This document shows, in pieces, positions 1-8,348 of a DNA stretch of 64,000 nucleotides (its first letter is position 1; every line of letters starts with the position of its first letter). The notes beneath the pieces were generated by a model. The model was not told the DNA's origin. It made no database searches and saw only the letters and a list, made by a program, of their open reading frames with translations. The DNA is taken from contig NZ_JHXO01000013.1 of NCBI RefSeq assembly GCF_000621705.1, positions 115,627-179,626 on the forward strand. The letters are read 5' to 3'. The DNA is from Prolixibacter bellariivorans ATCC BAA-1284 (GTDB taxonomy: Bacteria; Bacteroidota; Bacteroidia; Bacteroidales; Prolixibacteraceae). The translations under genes and the position numbers were made by a program.

Positions 1-109
1 TTGATTTTTTTCATCAAGTATACATTTGGTTGATTAGTAGTTACTCGCAAGTCATAAAATTACAACAAATCTTTTTCCCTTGCCAATTAAATATGGGAAG
101 CAATAACCG

Positions 110-1408
110 TTAAAAATAGCGTATGTACAGGTACAACGAAGTAATAACAATGGAGACCAGCATCATTGGGAAACCGATTTTGAAATACTCTTTGAACTTA
201 ATGGGGTAAGGGGTTTTTTGAGTAAATCCGGCTACAATAATGTTGGCGGCAGCACCAATCAAAGTCCCATTTCCTCCGAAACATGCCCCGAGTGACAGTG
301 CCCACCATATCGGTTCAATGCTTTGGTCGGGGTTGATAGCCATTTCTTTAATAACGGAAATCATGGTTGCCGTGTAGGGAATACTGTTAATGAAGGTTGT
401 CGACAATGCCGACATCCATAGCACAAGCTGGGCAGCTGGCTCTGTTTCGCCATGTGTTACTTCTACCATCTTGTCCGCCAGAAAACTGATGATACCGGTT
501 TTTTCCAGACCACCAATAATAATGAACAGACCAATAAAGAAGAAAAGCGTGGCCCATTCTACCTCTTTCAGTATTTCCTCCGGGTCCTGTTTGGTCACCA
601 TCATCATGGTAAAACCACCACCAATGGCTAATGTCGCGAGGTCAATCTTGTGCAGTTGGTGGGTGATGAATAGCGTGATGATGACGAGGAAGACGATCAG
701 TGTAGTATAGAAAAAGCGTTTGTTTTGGATGGCTCTTTTTTCGTCGAATGCCTGAATTTTTTCCTTGTCGGCAATTACGGCAGATAATTTTTTGTAATAG
801 ATGAGCCGGAGGAGAAAGAAGGTAACAACAGATACGATCAATACCACAGGTGAATTATTCTGAATAAAATCCATGAAATCGAGGTTGGTGGCACCGCCTA
901 TCATGATATTGGGCGGATCACCAATCAGTGTTGCAGCCCCACCGATATTCGAAAAGAGTATTTCGGAAATCAGTATCGGCATCGGATTAATTTTCATGGT
1001 GTCAGCTACCGCGAAAGTCAACGGAACAATGATTAAAACAGTGGTAACATTATCGAGGAACGCAGACAAAATTGCGGTAACGATGGACAGCACGACCAGA
1101 ATCCGCCACGGGCTTCCTCCGGTGAGTTTGATACTCTTAATGGCGATGTACTCGAATAACCCCGATTTTCGCATAACAGCCACGGTCATCATCATGCCAC
1201 TAAGCAAACCGATGGTTTCAAAATCTATCGCCTCAATAGCTTCTTCCTGATTGACAATGTGAAAAGCCACCAGTAAAAAAGCTCCAATCATGGCTGCAAT
1301 GGCATTGGGGAGTGTTTCGGTTGTAATAAATACAAACGTAAAGATGAAGATGACCAGGGTGGTGATGATATGGATGGTGTCGAGATGCCAACTCAGGAAT
1401 TCCGTCAT
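110..1408 (-). CDS. ArsB/NhaD-type (SLC13-like) membrane permease
   Basis: A 432-residue integral membrane protein with about 11-12 hydrophobic segments. It belongs to the ion transporter superfamily that includes ArsB, NhaD and the human P protein. Two internally related halves are visible; each carries a polar re-entrant signature (LIGDPPNIMIG near residue 161 and GGNGTLIGAAANIIVAG near residue 382), where this superfamily binds its ion or substrate. It is the last gene of a three-gene minus-strand operon after a CBS-domain gene and a PfkB gene. Its start is fixed by a perfect AGGAGG six bases upstream of ATG. The substrate cannot be read from sequence; Na+/H+ exchange, arsenite or a dicarboxylate are all possible. 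Family sure, substrate unknown. Confidence 0.85.
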   Translation of the reverse strand: MTEFLSWHLDTIHIITTLVIFIFTFVFITTETLPNAIAAMIGAFLLVAFHIVNQEEAIEAIDFETIGLLSGMMMTVAVMRKSGLFEYIAIKSIKLTGGSPWRILVVLSIVTAILSAFLDNVTTVLIIVPLTFAVADTMKINPMPILISEILFSNIGGAATLIGDPPNIMIGGATNLDFMDFIQNNSPVVLIVSVVTFFLLRLIYYKKLSAVIADKEKIQAFDEKRAIQNKRFFYTTLIVFLVIITLFITHQLHKIDLATLAIGGGFTMMMVTKQDPEEILKEVEWATLFFFIGLFIIIGGLEKTGIISFLADKMVEVTHGETEPAAQLVLWMSALSTTFINSIPYTATMISVIKEMAINPDQSIEPIWWALSLGACFGGNGTLIGAAANIIVAGFTQKTPYPIKFKEYFKIGFPMMLVSIVITSLYLYIRYF

Positions 1409-1414
1409 AAGTTG

Positions 1415-1420
1415 CCTCCT
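1415..1420 (-). promoter_or_regulatory. Strong Shine-Dalgarno site of the permease gene
   Basis: AGGAGG on the minus strand lies six bases before the permease ATG and abuts the stop codon of the CBS gene. The CBS gene has a similar GGAGG before its own ATG. Such sites are uncommon in Bacteroidota, where translation usually does not depend on them. Confidence 0.7.
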
Positions 1421-1872
1421 TAGCTTATTTTATTTCCATTGAGAGATACGGTTAGTATTTCGATTCGGGTGAGTAACCCTATCAGCATTTTACCTTCCAA
1501 AACCGGAAGGGCTGTTTTTTTTGAGCGAAAAAGCAAATCGGCAGCGTACGACATGGAATCACTGGGTGTCACAGTCGGATAATTTGAATCGGTGAACTTG
1601 ATGGCTTTCTCATCGAGCAAATCATGCAGGTGCCCGACGATGTGATCCAAATCGGCCATGAATGATGTATTATACATCGATTTCATGTACTGCGGAACCG
1701 ATGCATTGAGAATATCCTGTTCGCTGATACAGCCTATATATTCTCCCAATTGATTGACCACCGGAATGGCACATACTCTGTGCCGCTTCATGGTGATGAT
1801 GACCCGTCGCAAATCCGAATTCTCGTTGACCGACAGAATATCCCTGTATATGAAATCTTTCACCCTGTTCAT
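1420..1872 (-). CDS. Tandem CBS-domain protein
   Basis: A 150-residue soluble protein made of two CBS motifs, residues about 1-57 and 85-147, forming one Bateman module and no other domain. Each repeat shows the usual pattern of hydrophobic strand, helix and a closing G-x-(I/L)-(S/T) segment (IGCISEQDIL, IGLLTRIEIL). Bateman modules bind adenine nucleotides and act as sensors, often of an enzyme or transporter encoded beside them. The start overlaps the stop of the upstream PfkB gene by four bases (ATGA), and the gene is followed directly by the permease. A role as nucleotide-sensing regulator of that permease is an inference from gene order. Confidence 0.85.
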   Translation of the reverse strand: MNRVKDFIYRDILSVNENSDLRRVIITMKRHRVCAIPVVNQLGEYIGCISEQDILNASVPQYMKSMYNTSFMADLDHIVGHLHDLLDEKAIKFTDSNYPTVTPSDSMSYAADLLFRSKKTALPVLEGKMLIGLLTRIEILTVSLNGNKIS

Positions 1873-2816
1873 GACACTTCCTCCACATCAATGCGTTCAA
1901 GGTTGGCCGTAATTTGTTCGGTATTGCGTATCTCTTTGTACAGCGCTTCGATGTTGGTCAGCCCGGCAGCTGAAGCGTACCGGAGAACATCCGCCGTCGG
2001 GAGATTTTGCCGGTATGCATGAATAAATCCCGCGAGGTAGGCATCGGCATAGCCCAGCATGTTGACAATTTTCAAATCTCTCGGGCGCAAAATGTAAGAC
2101 TGCTTTCGGGTAACCGCCACTACATTTTCAATCCGGTGTGTGAAAATGACAAACTCCGTATCTTTTTGGTAAGCAATGATTTCTCTTCCTGCCTGCAGAA
2201 ACGCATCAATACCATCGAGCGGACGGCCCATGAAATGGTGGTAACTGCGCATATCCGGATTGATAAGAAATGGTCCGGAATCAATTAATGGATCGGTATA
2301 TTTGGGCGCAGCGTGCAAAACCACTTTGATCCCGTGTCCCTGGGCCATGATAATCATTTGGCGGTACACATCTTCGATGACACCTTTAGGAAGTGAACCG
2401 GCCAGTACAACCATATCAACCCGGTTGAGAAGTCGTTCGTAGCTTTCCAGCAAGAATACCAGGTCGTCTTCCGGAATCTCTTGCCCAAAGTCGTTTATTT
2501 CGGTCAGCGTTTCATGTTGCGTGTCCAGAATGGATGTGTTGGTCCGGGTGGAACCTTCGGTAAAGACGAAGCTGGTGGTAATGCCGCTTTGTCGCAGGGA
2601 GTCACAAAGCAAATGTCCTTCATGACCACCGGCAAAGCCTGTTGCAATCGTGTCATCGCCCAGTACTTTTAGGTTCAGCGCAATGTTAACACCTTTCCCA
2701 CCGGGAACCGTCATACTCATCTCCCGACTGTCGAGCCGATGCAACTTGTGAATTTCAAACCCGTTCAGGATTAGGATTTTATCGATGGCCGGATTCAATG
2801 TGACGGTTAGTATCAT
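1869..2816 (-). CDS. PfkB-family sugar kinase-like protein with degenerate catalytic motifs
   Basis: A 315-residue protein of the 1-phosphofructokinase/tagatose-6-phosphate kinase branch of PfkB. N-terminal motifs are intact: TVTLNPAIDK (4-13), GGKGVNIA (39-46) and GSLPKG (140-145). The C-terminal half is altered. The anion-hole/base motif normally reading GAGD is GYAD (255-258), keeping only the catalytic Asp. The SLGxxG nucleotide loop reads THRIEN (226-231), and KPN before the ATP site reads NPD. I chose the internal ATG at 2816 rather than one 36 bases upstream because MILTVTLNPAID is the family N-terminus and a GGGAG site precedes it. First gene of the operon with the CBS protein and permease. 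It may be a kinase with changed substrate or a non-catalytic sensor. Confidence 0.8.
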   Translation of the reverse strand: MILTVTLNPAIDKILILNGFEIHKLHRLDSREMSMTVPGGKGVNIALNLKVLGDDTIATGFAGGHEGHLLCDSLRQSGITTSFVFTEGSTRTNTSILDTQHETLTEINDFGQEIPEDDLVFLLESYERLLNRVDMVVLAGSLPKGVIEDVYRQMIIMAQGHGIKVVLHAAPKYTDPLIDSGPFLINPDMRSYHHFMGRPLDGIDAFLQAGREIIAYQKDTEFVIFTHRIENVVAVTRKQSYILRPRDLKIVNMLGYADAYLAGFIHAYRQNLPTADVLRYASAAGLTNIEALYKEIRNTEQITANLERIDVEEVS

Positions 2817-3263
2817 AAGGCATCTCCCGGTTTTTGTTGGATGAGAAAGCAAGTGTGCTATGTATAAATTTAAGGAAAATAATCGTCGGGTTTAGGTAAG
2901 GCGGAGGATTTTAAGGAGTTATGCAACATAAACGCTGATGAGATGTAACAGAATATAACCATTTATTAAGTACTCTATTTAGCTAAAAGCGGAATCTACA
3001 AAGGTTTAGGTTGAGAGTGGATTGTGTGAGCCTTTCGCCTTGGAATTTAGAATGGATATACAGAATTAAGCATATTTTAAGTTTTTATAGAGAACCAGTT
3101 AAGATTAGCTATTGTTTCTTTGACAGAAACTAAGCGAGTTACAGTACTCCTTAATTTCACTTATGATTTTAACTTCCGGAAATATACAAATTGATATGAC
3201 GTGGCAGAATAAGTTGTTCCCCGTCAGTTTAAACGTTATAAATTCATTTAAAAATTGAACGAT
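2817..3263. other. Divergent intergenic region, no gene seen
   Basis: About 450 AT-rich bases separate the divergent PfkB operon and the DUF2231 gene. I find no open frame with a recognisable product, no strong hairpin and no exact TAnnTTTG box. Both promoters must lie here but I cannot place them. Confidence 0.5.
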
Positions 3264-3713
3264 ATGATTGATATTTCACACATCCACCCCATGTTGGTTC
3301 ACTTCCCGATTGCATTATTAATTGCTGGGTTTTTCTCTGATGTCCTTGGTCTGTTTGTAAAGAAGGAATTCTTTACCCGCGCTGGATTTTATTTGTTAAT
3401 TTTGGGAACGCTCGGGGCAATTGCTGCAGTTATTACCGGGCATATGGCAGGCGATGGCATCGAAGCGGGCTCGCTGAAGCAAGCTGTTGAAGTTCATGAA
3501 GATGCCGGAACATTGACATTGTGGCTCGCTTTAATTACTTCGGCCTTTCGGATTATTCTGGTCTGGTTTGAAAAATACAGGGGAGCATTAAAAGCTGTGG
3601 CACTGGTTCTTTTTCTCGCGACCGTTTTGTCGGTTGCCCGTACCGGATATTACGGAGGTGAGTTGGTGTACAAACATGCCGCCGGCGTCGAACTCAGTTT
3701 CGGAAACAACTAA
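3264..3713 (+). CDS. DUF2231 membrane protein
   Basis: A 149-residue protein with four predicted membrane helices that opens with the family signature HPMLVHFPIALLI (about residues 7-19). DUF2231 proteins are small inner-membrane proteins found in redox and cytochrome gene neighbourhoods; their biochemical role is unknown. A TTG three codons upstream would extend the frame, but ATG at 3264 gives the usual N-terminus. It ends 30 bases before the response regulator and is probably cotranscribed with the two-component system, which suggests, without proof, a link with metal or redox stress. Confidence 0.8.
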   Translation: MIDISHIHPMLVHFPIALLIAGFFSDVLGLFVKKEFFTRAGFYLLILGTLGAIAAVITGHMAGDGIEAGSLKQAVEVHEDAGTLTLWLALITSAFRIILVWFEKYRGALKAVALVLFLATVLSVARTGYYGGELVYKHAAGVELSFGNN

Positions 3714-3743
3714 TACCTTATCTAACAACTAGTCTGATTCACT

Positions 3744-4418
3744 ATGCGTATTTTAGTCATTGAAGATGAGCCTGGAATTGCCAGGTTCCTGAAAGAGGGT
3801 CTCGAAGAAGAATCTTTCGCCGTTGATGTAGCAGAAGATGGAATTAAGGGGCAGGAGATGGCTATGGACAATGGTGAAGAGTACGATTTATTACTGGTCG
3901 ACTGGATGTTGCCCGGTATGAGTGGTGTGGAGATTGTTCGGCAGATTCGTGAAGAAGGCCTGCAAATGCCGGTCATTTTTCTGACAGCTCGCGATACCGT
4001 ACAAGATGCTGTATTTGCGCTGGAAATGGGAGCCAATGATTATATTCGTAAACCTTTTTCGTTTGAAGAGTTGCTGGCCCGGATAAGGGTTCAGTTACGT
4101 GAGCCTTCAGGCGAAACTTCCCGTTTAAGTACAGGGAAACTGGTCATGGATTTAAACACACATCAGGTTTTTCGTGGTGAGGAAGAAATTCAACTTACGC
4201 AAAAAGAGTTTGCGCTTTTGGAGTTTTTGCTTCGAAACAAAGGGAAGGCTTGTTCCCGTACCCGGATAATAGAACATGTGTGGGACATCCATTTCGATTA
4301 TGATACGTCTGTGATTGATGTGTACATTAATTCTCTTCGAAAGAAGATTGACCAGAAAGATGAGCCTGGATTTATCCGTACCATTCGTGGTGTCGGTTAC
4401 ATCATACAGGAGGAATAA
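3744..4418 (+). CDS. OmpR/PhoB-family response regulator, CusR/CopR-like
   Basis: A 224-residue two-domain regulator. The receiver domain (1-118) has the acidic pair E7/D8, phosphoacceptor D53, T81 and K103. The C-terminal winged-helix DNA-binding domain (about 125-222) ends with the usual FIRTIRGVGYII. Overall pattern and partner kinase resemble the CusR/CopR/PcoR group that activates copper and silver efflux genes. It lies 24 bases before the sensor kinase gene. Likely targets are the RND metal-efflux operons further along the window, but this is inferred from family and I see no cus-box-like repeat to support it. Confidence 0.9.
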   Translation: MRILVIEDEPGIARFLKEGLEEESFAVDVAEDGIKGQEMAMDNGEEYDLLLVDWMLPGMSGVEIVRQIREEGLQMPVIFLTARDTVQDAVFALEMGANDYIRKPFSFEELLARIRVQLREPSGETSRLSTGKLVMDLNTHQVFRGEEEIQLTQKEFALLEFLLRNKGKACSRTRIIEHVWDIHFDYDTSVIDVYINSLRKKIDQKDEPGFIRTIRGVGYIIQEE

Positions 4419-4442
4419 AAATCGCAAACACGAAACCTACGA

Positions 4443-5837
4443 ATGAGACTTAGCTTCAGCAATCGAATTGCTCTGTATTACATGGGAACCACCGCAATTT
4501 TGACAATGGTGGTGTTTTTTTTCATATACATGGTGGTATATCAGAGTGTGTACCGGCATCTTGATGCTGAGCTGTCGGAGGAATCCGAGCAGTTAAGCGA
4601 AGGCTTCGTTATACTGGACGGTGAGATTGTCATGACGAATCCCTATGAATGGAATGAAAATGAGCATGAGCAGGTTGAGGTGAATCCTATTTTCATGCAA
4701 ATTAGTGACGTGCACGGTCAGATTATCAAACGCACTCCTAATTTATACGATGATTCACTAAAAATTTACCTGAATCGTACCGAAAACTTTTTCGTCAATA
4801 CCACACTTTCCAAGCAACCGGTCCGGCAGTTACAAACACCGATTTTTGATTCGTTGAATGAAATAAAGGGATACATGGACATGGCTGTTCCGCTGGAAAG
4901 TACAGTGGTTGTCCTGCGGAATCTGCGCAGCGTACTAATTCTGGCTTTTCCGATTGTCCTGATCCTGCTTTTTTTCGTCACGAGCCTGATTGCCCGCCGA
5001 AGCATTCATCCGGTATTCCGGTTAACCGAAACAGCCGAAAAGATCAGCAGGGAAAATTTGAATGAACGGATTCCGTTGCCATTACACGAAGACGAATTAT
5101 ATACGCTTACGCAGACAATCAATCAGTTGCTTGAACGACTTGAAGATGCTGTAATTCGCGAAAAGCAATTTACATCGGATGCTTCCCACGAATTGCGGAC
5201 ACCGCTTTCCATTCTGAAGGGAACACTGGAGGTGATGTTGCGGAAAAGTCGTGAGCCGGAATATTACATCGAGAAAATCAGCAGCAGTTTATCTGAAGTG
5301 AACCGGATGTCGGATTTGGTTGACAAACTTTTATTGCTGGCTCGTTACGAAGGCGATGAAGCTCCGGTTCATTTGTCGAATGTGGATGTTCAGGATTTGC
5401 TGGAAGGCGTTTTGGCCCGTTTTGAAACCCGGTTTGCTGAAAAGAACTTGAAGCTGGCACTGGATTTTACACCGGAAGTTGTTTTGCAAACGGATCGGTT
5501 TATGGTAGAGCAAATTGTGGAGAATCTGATTACGAACGCCATTAAATACAGTCCGGCTAATTCCAAAATATCGATCACCTTACAAAAACAGAAAAAAGTG
5601 ACCAGCCTGGCGGTAGCCGATGAAGGTCCCGGTATTCCCGAACATGCAATGGACGGGATTTTTGACCGCTTTTATCGTGTCGACGAATCGCGGAATTCCT
5701 TTATCGAAGGTAATGGTCTTGGTTTGGCACTAGTCCGTCGGTTTTGCGGATTGCTGCACATTAGGCCGGAGGTGGAGAGTAAGCCTGGAAAAGGTACCCG
5801 GTTTACCTTGTATTTCCCTGAAGAAAATAGTGTGTAA
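4443..5837 (+). CDS. Sensor histidine kinase, CusS-like
   Basis: A 464-residue membrane kinase. Helices at about 10-32 and 160-183 bracket a periplasmic sensor domain of roughly 125 residues. A HAMP linker follows (about 184-236), then the dimerisation/phosphotransfer domain with H249 in SDASHELRTPLS, and an ATPase domain with N box (NLITNAIKYS), G1 box (DEGPGIP) and G2 box (GNGLGLALV). It pairs with the preceding response regulator. Similarity in size and layout to CusS/CopS suggests sensing of periplasmic copper or silver. The periplasmic part is rich in acidic residues but shows no obvious Met/His cluster, so the ligand is uncertain. Confidence 0.9.
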   Translation: MRLSFSNRIALYYMGTTAILTMVVFFFIYMVVYQSVYRHLDAELSEESEQLSEGFVILDGEIVMTNPYEWNENEHEQVEVNPIFMQISDVHGQIIKRTPNLYDDSLKIYLNRTENFFVNTTLSKQPVRQLQTPIFDSLNEIKGYMDMAVPLESTVVVLRNLRSVLILAFPIVLILLFFVTSLIARRSIHPVFRLTETAEKISRENLNERIPLPLHEDELYTLTQTINQLLERLEDAVIREKQFTSDASHELRTPLSILKGTLEVMLRKSREPEYYIEKISSSLSEVNRMSDLVDKLLLLARYEGDEAPVHLSNVDVQDLLEGVLARFETRFAEKNLKLALDFTPEVVLQTDRFMVEQIVENLITNAIKYSPANSKISITLQKQKKVTSLAVADEGPGIPEHAMDGIFDRFYRVDESRNSFIEGNGLGLALVRRFCGLLHIRPEVESKPGKGTRFTLYFPEENSV

Positions 5838-5839
5838 AC

Positions 5840-5855
5840 GGATGTTTTCATCCGA
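5840..5855 (+). terminator. Short hairpin after the kinase gene
   Basis: CGGATG-TTTT-CATCCG lies two bases past the kinase stop codon. Only a weak T-rich stretch follows, so it may be an inefficient terminator. Confidence 0.4.
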
Positions 5856-5905
5856 TTTAAGCTGTTCTTAAGTTTCTCTTTAGACGATCTTTATGGTTGG
5901 TGTAT

Positions 5906-5913
5906 TAGATTTG
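5906..5913 (+). promoter_or_regulatory. -7 box of the rubrerythrin promoter
   Basis: TAGATTTG matches the Bacteroidota -7 consensus TAnnTTTG exactly and would give a leader of about 30 bases. No clear -33 TTTG stands at the right distance. Confidence 0.55.
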
Positions 5914-5950
5914 TTCTCATAATAAATAAAGAACAAAACAAACATTGACC

Positions 5951-6577
5951 ATGATGAAAAAAGAATTTTCTTCCTTGTTACTGGCATTTGTATTAATGCT
6001 GGGATTTACGCCTGTTTTTGCTGCAGGAAATACACAAACCGTGAAAGATTTACAGGACGCTTTCACGGGTGAGAGCACAGCGCATGCCAAGTATGCGGCT
6101 TTCGCCAAAAAGGCAAAAGAAGAAGGCTATGCTAAAATTGCTTTGTTATTCGAAGCAGCTTCACGTGCAGAGAAGATACATGCCGGAAATCATCAAGCGG
6201 CCTTGAAACAACTCGGAGCAGATGTTCCGGTAGTGAATCCGGAGTTTGATGTGAAAGGTACGCGTGACAATTTGAAAGATGCAATAGCGGGCGAATCATA
6301 CGAAGTGGCAACCATGTATCCCAACTTTTTAAAGGATGCATCGAAAGAGAAGGTAAACATTGCCATGATGTCATTCAACTACGCATTCCAGACTGAGAAA
6401 AAACACAAAGAGTTGTATGAGAATGCACTTAATTCGCTGGATAATAATCAGGTAAATAGTATGCCGTCGCTTTACCAGGTTTGTCTGGTGTGTGGCAACA
6501 CCTATGCCGGACAAGGACCTGCCCGTTGCGGTATTTGCATGACGCCGAATGAAAAATTTGTTACACTGAAACTTTAA
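5951..6577 (+). CDS. Exported rubrerythrin
   Basis: A 208-residue protein with a cleavable signal peptide (1-25, ending FAAG). A ferritin-like four-helix domain follows, then a C-terminal rubredoxin-like domain. All seven expected diiron ligands are visible: E41, E74, H77, E115, E118, E149 and H152. Four cysteines (C178, C181, C193, C196) form the CxxC/CxxC iron site. Rubrerythrins reduce hydrogen peroxide with electrons from rubredoxin-like centres. Most are cytoplasmic; the signal peptide places this one in the periplasm or beyond. ATG at 5951 was preferred to a TTG two codons upstream. It follows the metal-responsive two-component system but has its own -7 box. Confidence 0.9.
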   Translation: MMKKEFSSLLLAFVLMLGFTPVFAAGNTQTVKDLQDAFTGESTAHAKYAAFAKKAKEEGYAKIALLFEAASRAEKIHAGNHQAALKQLGADVPVVNPEFDVKGTRDNLKDAIAGESYEVATMYPNFLKDASKEKVNIAMMSFNYAFQTEKKHKELYENALNSLDNNQVNSMPSLYQVCLVCGNTYAGQGPARCGICMTPNEKFVTLKL

Positions 6578-6639
6578 GAGTAGAGAAGACCATTTTGATG
6601 CAGTGTTACTGAAACAATTGGTTGATTAATTGAGAAGAG

Positions 6640-6672
6640 GGCTTTCCCGTTTATTTGGGAAAGCCTTTCTTT
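6640..6672. terminator. Terminator between convergent genes
   Basis: GGCTTTCCC (6640-6648) pairs with GGGAAAGCC (6657-6665), followed on the plus strand by TTTCTTTATT. It sits between the convergent rubrerythrin and CAP-domain genes. The T-run favours the plus direction. Confidence 0.8.
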
Positions 6673-7681
6673 ATTCTACCCTGATGACGATTCCAGATGC
6701 TTGAATTTTACCACGGTTACTGGCTCTCCTTCCACCTTGATACGGTTCTTTGCTCAGGTAAATCTGAATGTAGTATAAGCCTTTTTTATTGAAGCGTTTT
6801 CGTATGGTGATATAACCGTCGCGGTTGGGGGATGGAATTTCCCAGGGCCATAACTGGAAAGCTATTTCTCTGGTGAAATCATTGTAGCTATTCAATCGAT
6901 TGATTTGAGCGCGGGTCATGGGCTTCAGTGGAGGTTCGTAGTAGCCGATGATGGCATACGGGTAAAGCTTCTTATCCAACAACCGGAATTGTATTGCAGC
7001 CGTTTCTCCCTTCTTGATGGTTTGCAGAAATGGACCAAACTGTATATAGCGGTCGAGATATTCTTCGTAATACCGGAAGCCATGCGTACACGAAGCCGTT
7101 CCGATACCTACGTAATTATGAAACGGCCCAATGACCGTTTGCTTGTGTCCGTCATCCGGAGCTTTTTCTTCCATGAAACCGGTATGAGCATTCTCCATCA
7201 ATTTGACAATATTATCGAAATCGGGTGAAATCTTTCCTGTGGTGATTAAGGCCGAAGCGTTTTCCGATACATGGTCGGTACCACCGGCAAAAGCGTATCG
7301 GTGGTATGGTTTTTCACCTTGAAGATTCCAGTGCCCGAAAAAGCCATTGTCACACGATTTGCGGCTCATTTTGTTGGCTACCCGGCTGGCCAGAATATCC
7401 AGTTTCAGTGACGGAACAGAATATTTTCTCCGGCTTTCGTTGATGTGGTGCAGCAGGATGATTTTGGATAAAAGCATCAAATTGTCATCCCGGTAGTTAC
7501 TTAGCCGGTGTTCTTTGTTATTCAGAATCTGGTAATAGGCAAATTCTTCCCGTGAAATATGGTGGTCCCGAATTTTTTGGTCCAGGTTAGCTTCAGGTTC
7601 CGTCAAATTTTGGGAAAAAGCAATCCCGTGAAAGAGACTGAAGGAAATAATAAGTAAAGCAAAAAATGGAATGATTTTCAT
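6671..7681 (-). CDS. Secreted CAP/SCP-domain protein
   Basis: A 336-residue protein with a signal peptide (about 1-23, ending AFSQ) and a central CAP domain (about 75-215). It shows the family landmarks HHINESRRKY, GHWNLQGEKPYHRYAF with SENAS, and HTGFMEEKAPDDGHKQTVIGP with VGIG. CAP-domain proteins are extracellular; functions range from lipid binding to proteolysis and no activity can be assigned here. The C-terminal 110 residues look like a beta-rich extra domain I do not recognise. The gene stands alone and ends in the convergent terminator shared with the rubrerythrin gene. Confidence 0.75.
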   Translation of the reverse strand: MKIIPFFALLIISFSLFHGIAFSQNLTEPEANLDQKIRDHHISREEFAYYQILNNKEHRLSNYRDDNLMLLSKIILLHHINESRRKYSVPSLKLDILASRVANKMSRKSCDNGFFGHWNLQGEKPYHRYAFAGGTDHVSENASALITTGKISPDFDNIVKLMENAHTGFMEEKAPDDGHKQTVIGPFHNYVGIGTASCTHGFRYYEEYLDRYIQFGPFLQTIKKGETAAIQFRLLDKKLYPYAIIGYYEPPLKPMTRAQINRLNSYNDFTREIAFQLWPWEIPSPNRDGYITIRKRFNKKGLYYIQIYLSKEPYQGGRRASNRGKIQASGIVIRVE

Positions 7682-8077
7682 GCCTTTTGAATAAATAGTC
7701 CTTACCTGAATAACAAATATCAGACCTTTTGGATGACAAAAAAAGGGGCAGATGCCTTAACATCGCCCCTTTTTCGCTCTCGGGTTCCTCGGGGAGGAAT
7801 GGATTGGTTGGGTTAAAAAAATAAATTGGTTTTGAAAAAGTCAACCAAGCCTCGCTCAACTAACTGAATCCATCATTCTAAACCTGACTGCTCTGATAGG
7901 TTAACCATTTTATTGATAAATAGCAGATAATCTACTAGTTGCAAGTTTCTGAATCTTGTTTTATAAAAACGGGGATGTTGTAAATTTGGTATGTGGAAGA
8001 GCAAAAAAAAATAAAGTTTTTCGCACAGAAAATCAATATGTTAACTGATGAAAGGGTAGATGAGGATTACCTTTTAT
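7682..8077. other. Intergenic region with an isolated terminator
   Basis: About 400 bases between two minus-strand genes. It contains the hairpin at 7740-7774 and otherwise no credible gene; a longer minus-strand frame that runs into the CAP gene has no recognisable product. Confidence 0.5.
7740..7774. terminator. Isolated intrinsic terminator
   Basis: AAAAAGGGGC (7740-7749) pairs with GCCCCTTTTT (7765-7774), giving a 10-bp stem with T-runs in both directions. The nearest gene that could read into it is the small membrane protein gene ending at 8078 on the minus strand, about 300 bases away. A small RNA ending here is possible. Confidence 0.7.
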
Positions 8078-8263
8078 TTACTCCTTCGTTTTTCGACTCA
8101 TTAGAACAATAAAAATGCCGATAACGGGTGTCAGCAAAATACACCAGAAAACGGAACGGCCATAACCTATGGTCCGGTTTTTCCCGATGTATTCTGCAAT
8201 AAAATGGGTGAGGATGAAATAGACTACACCAAATACGATCGATATGACAATTCCGGCATTCAT
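8078..8263 (-). CDS. Small two-helix membrane protein
   Basis: A 61-residue protein with two hydrophobic helices (about 4-24 and 38-56) joined by a basic turn, IGKNRTIGYGRS. This layout, with a conserved IGxxRxIGxG turn, recurs in small Bacteroidota proteins of unknown function. It stands alone on the minus strand. A longer overlapping frame at 8067-8282 is judged a shadow because it has no helix pattern. Confidence 0.65.
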   Translation of the reverse strand: MNAGIVISIVFGVVYFILTHFIAEYIGKNRTIGYGRSVFWCILLTPVIGIFIVLMSRKTKE

Positions 8264-8348
8264 TTTTAGTTGTATTAGTCAATACATTTCATTTTACCGG
8301 CTCCTCGTAAATATCTTGTCTCTTCGATCTAATTTATGGTAAATTCAT

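Noticed and set aside
3255..3263. TTG start for the DUF2231 gene
   Set aside because: ATG three codons later begins exactly at the family N-terminus.
7593..7859. An 88-codon minus-strand frame overlapping the CAP gene start
   Set aside because: It crosses the isolated terminator and its product has no coherent structure.
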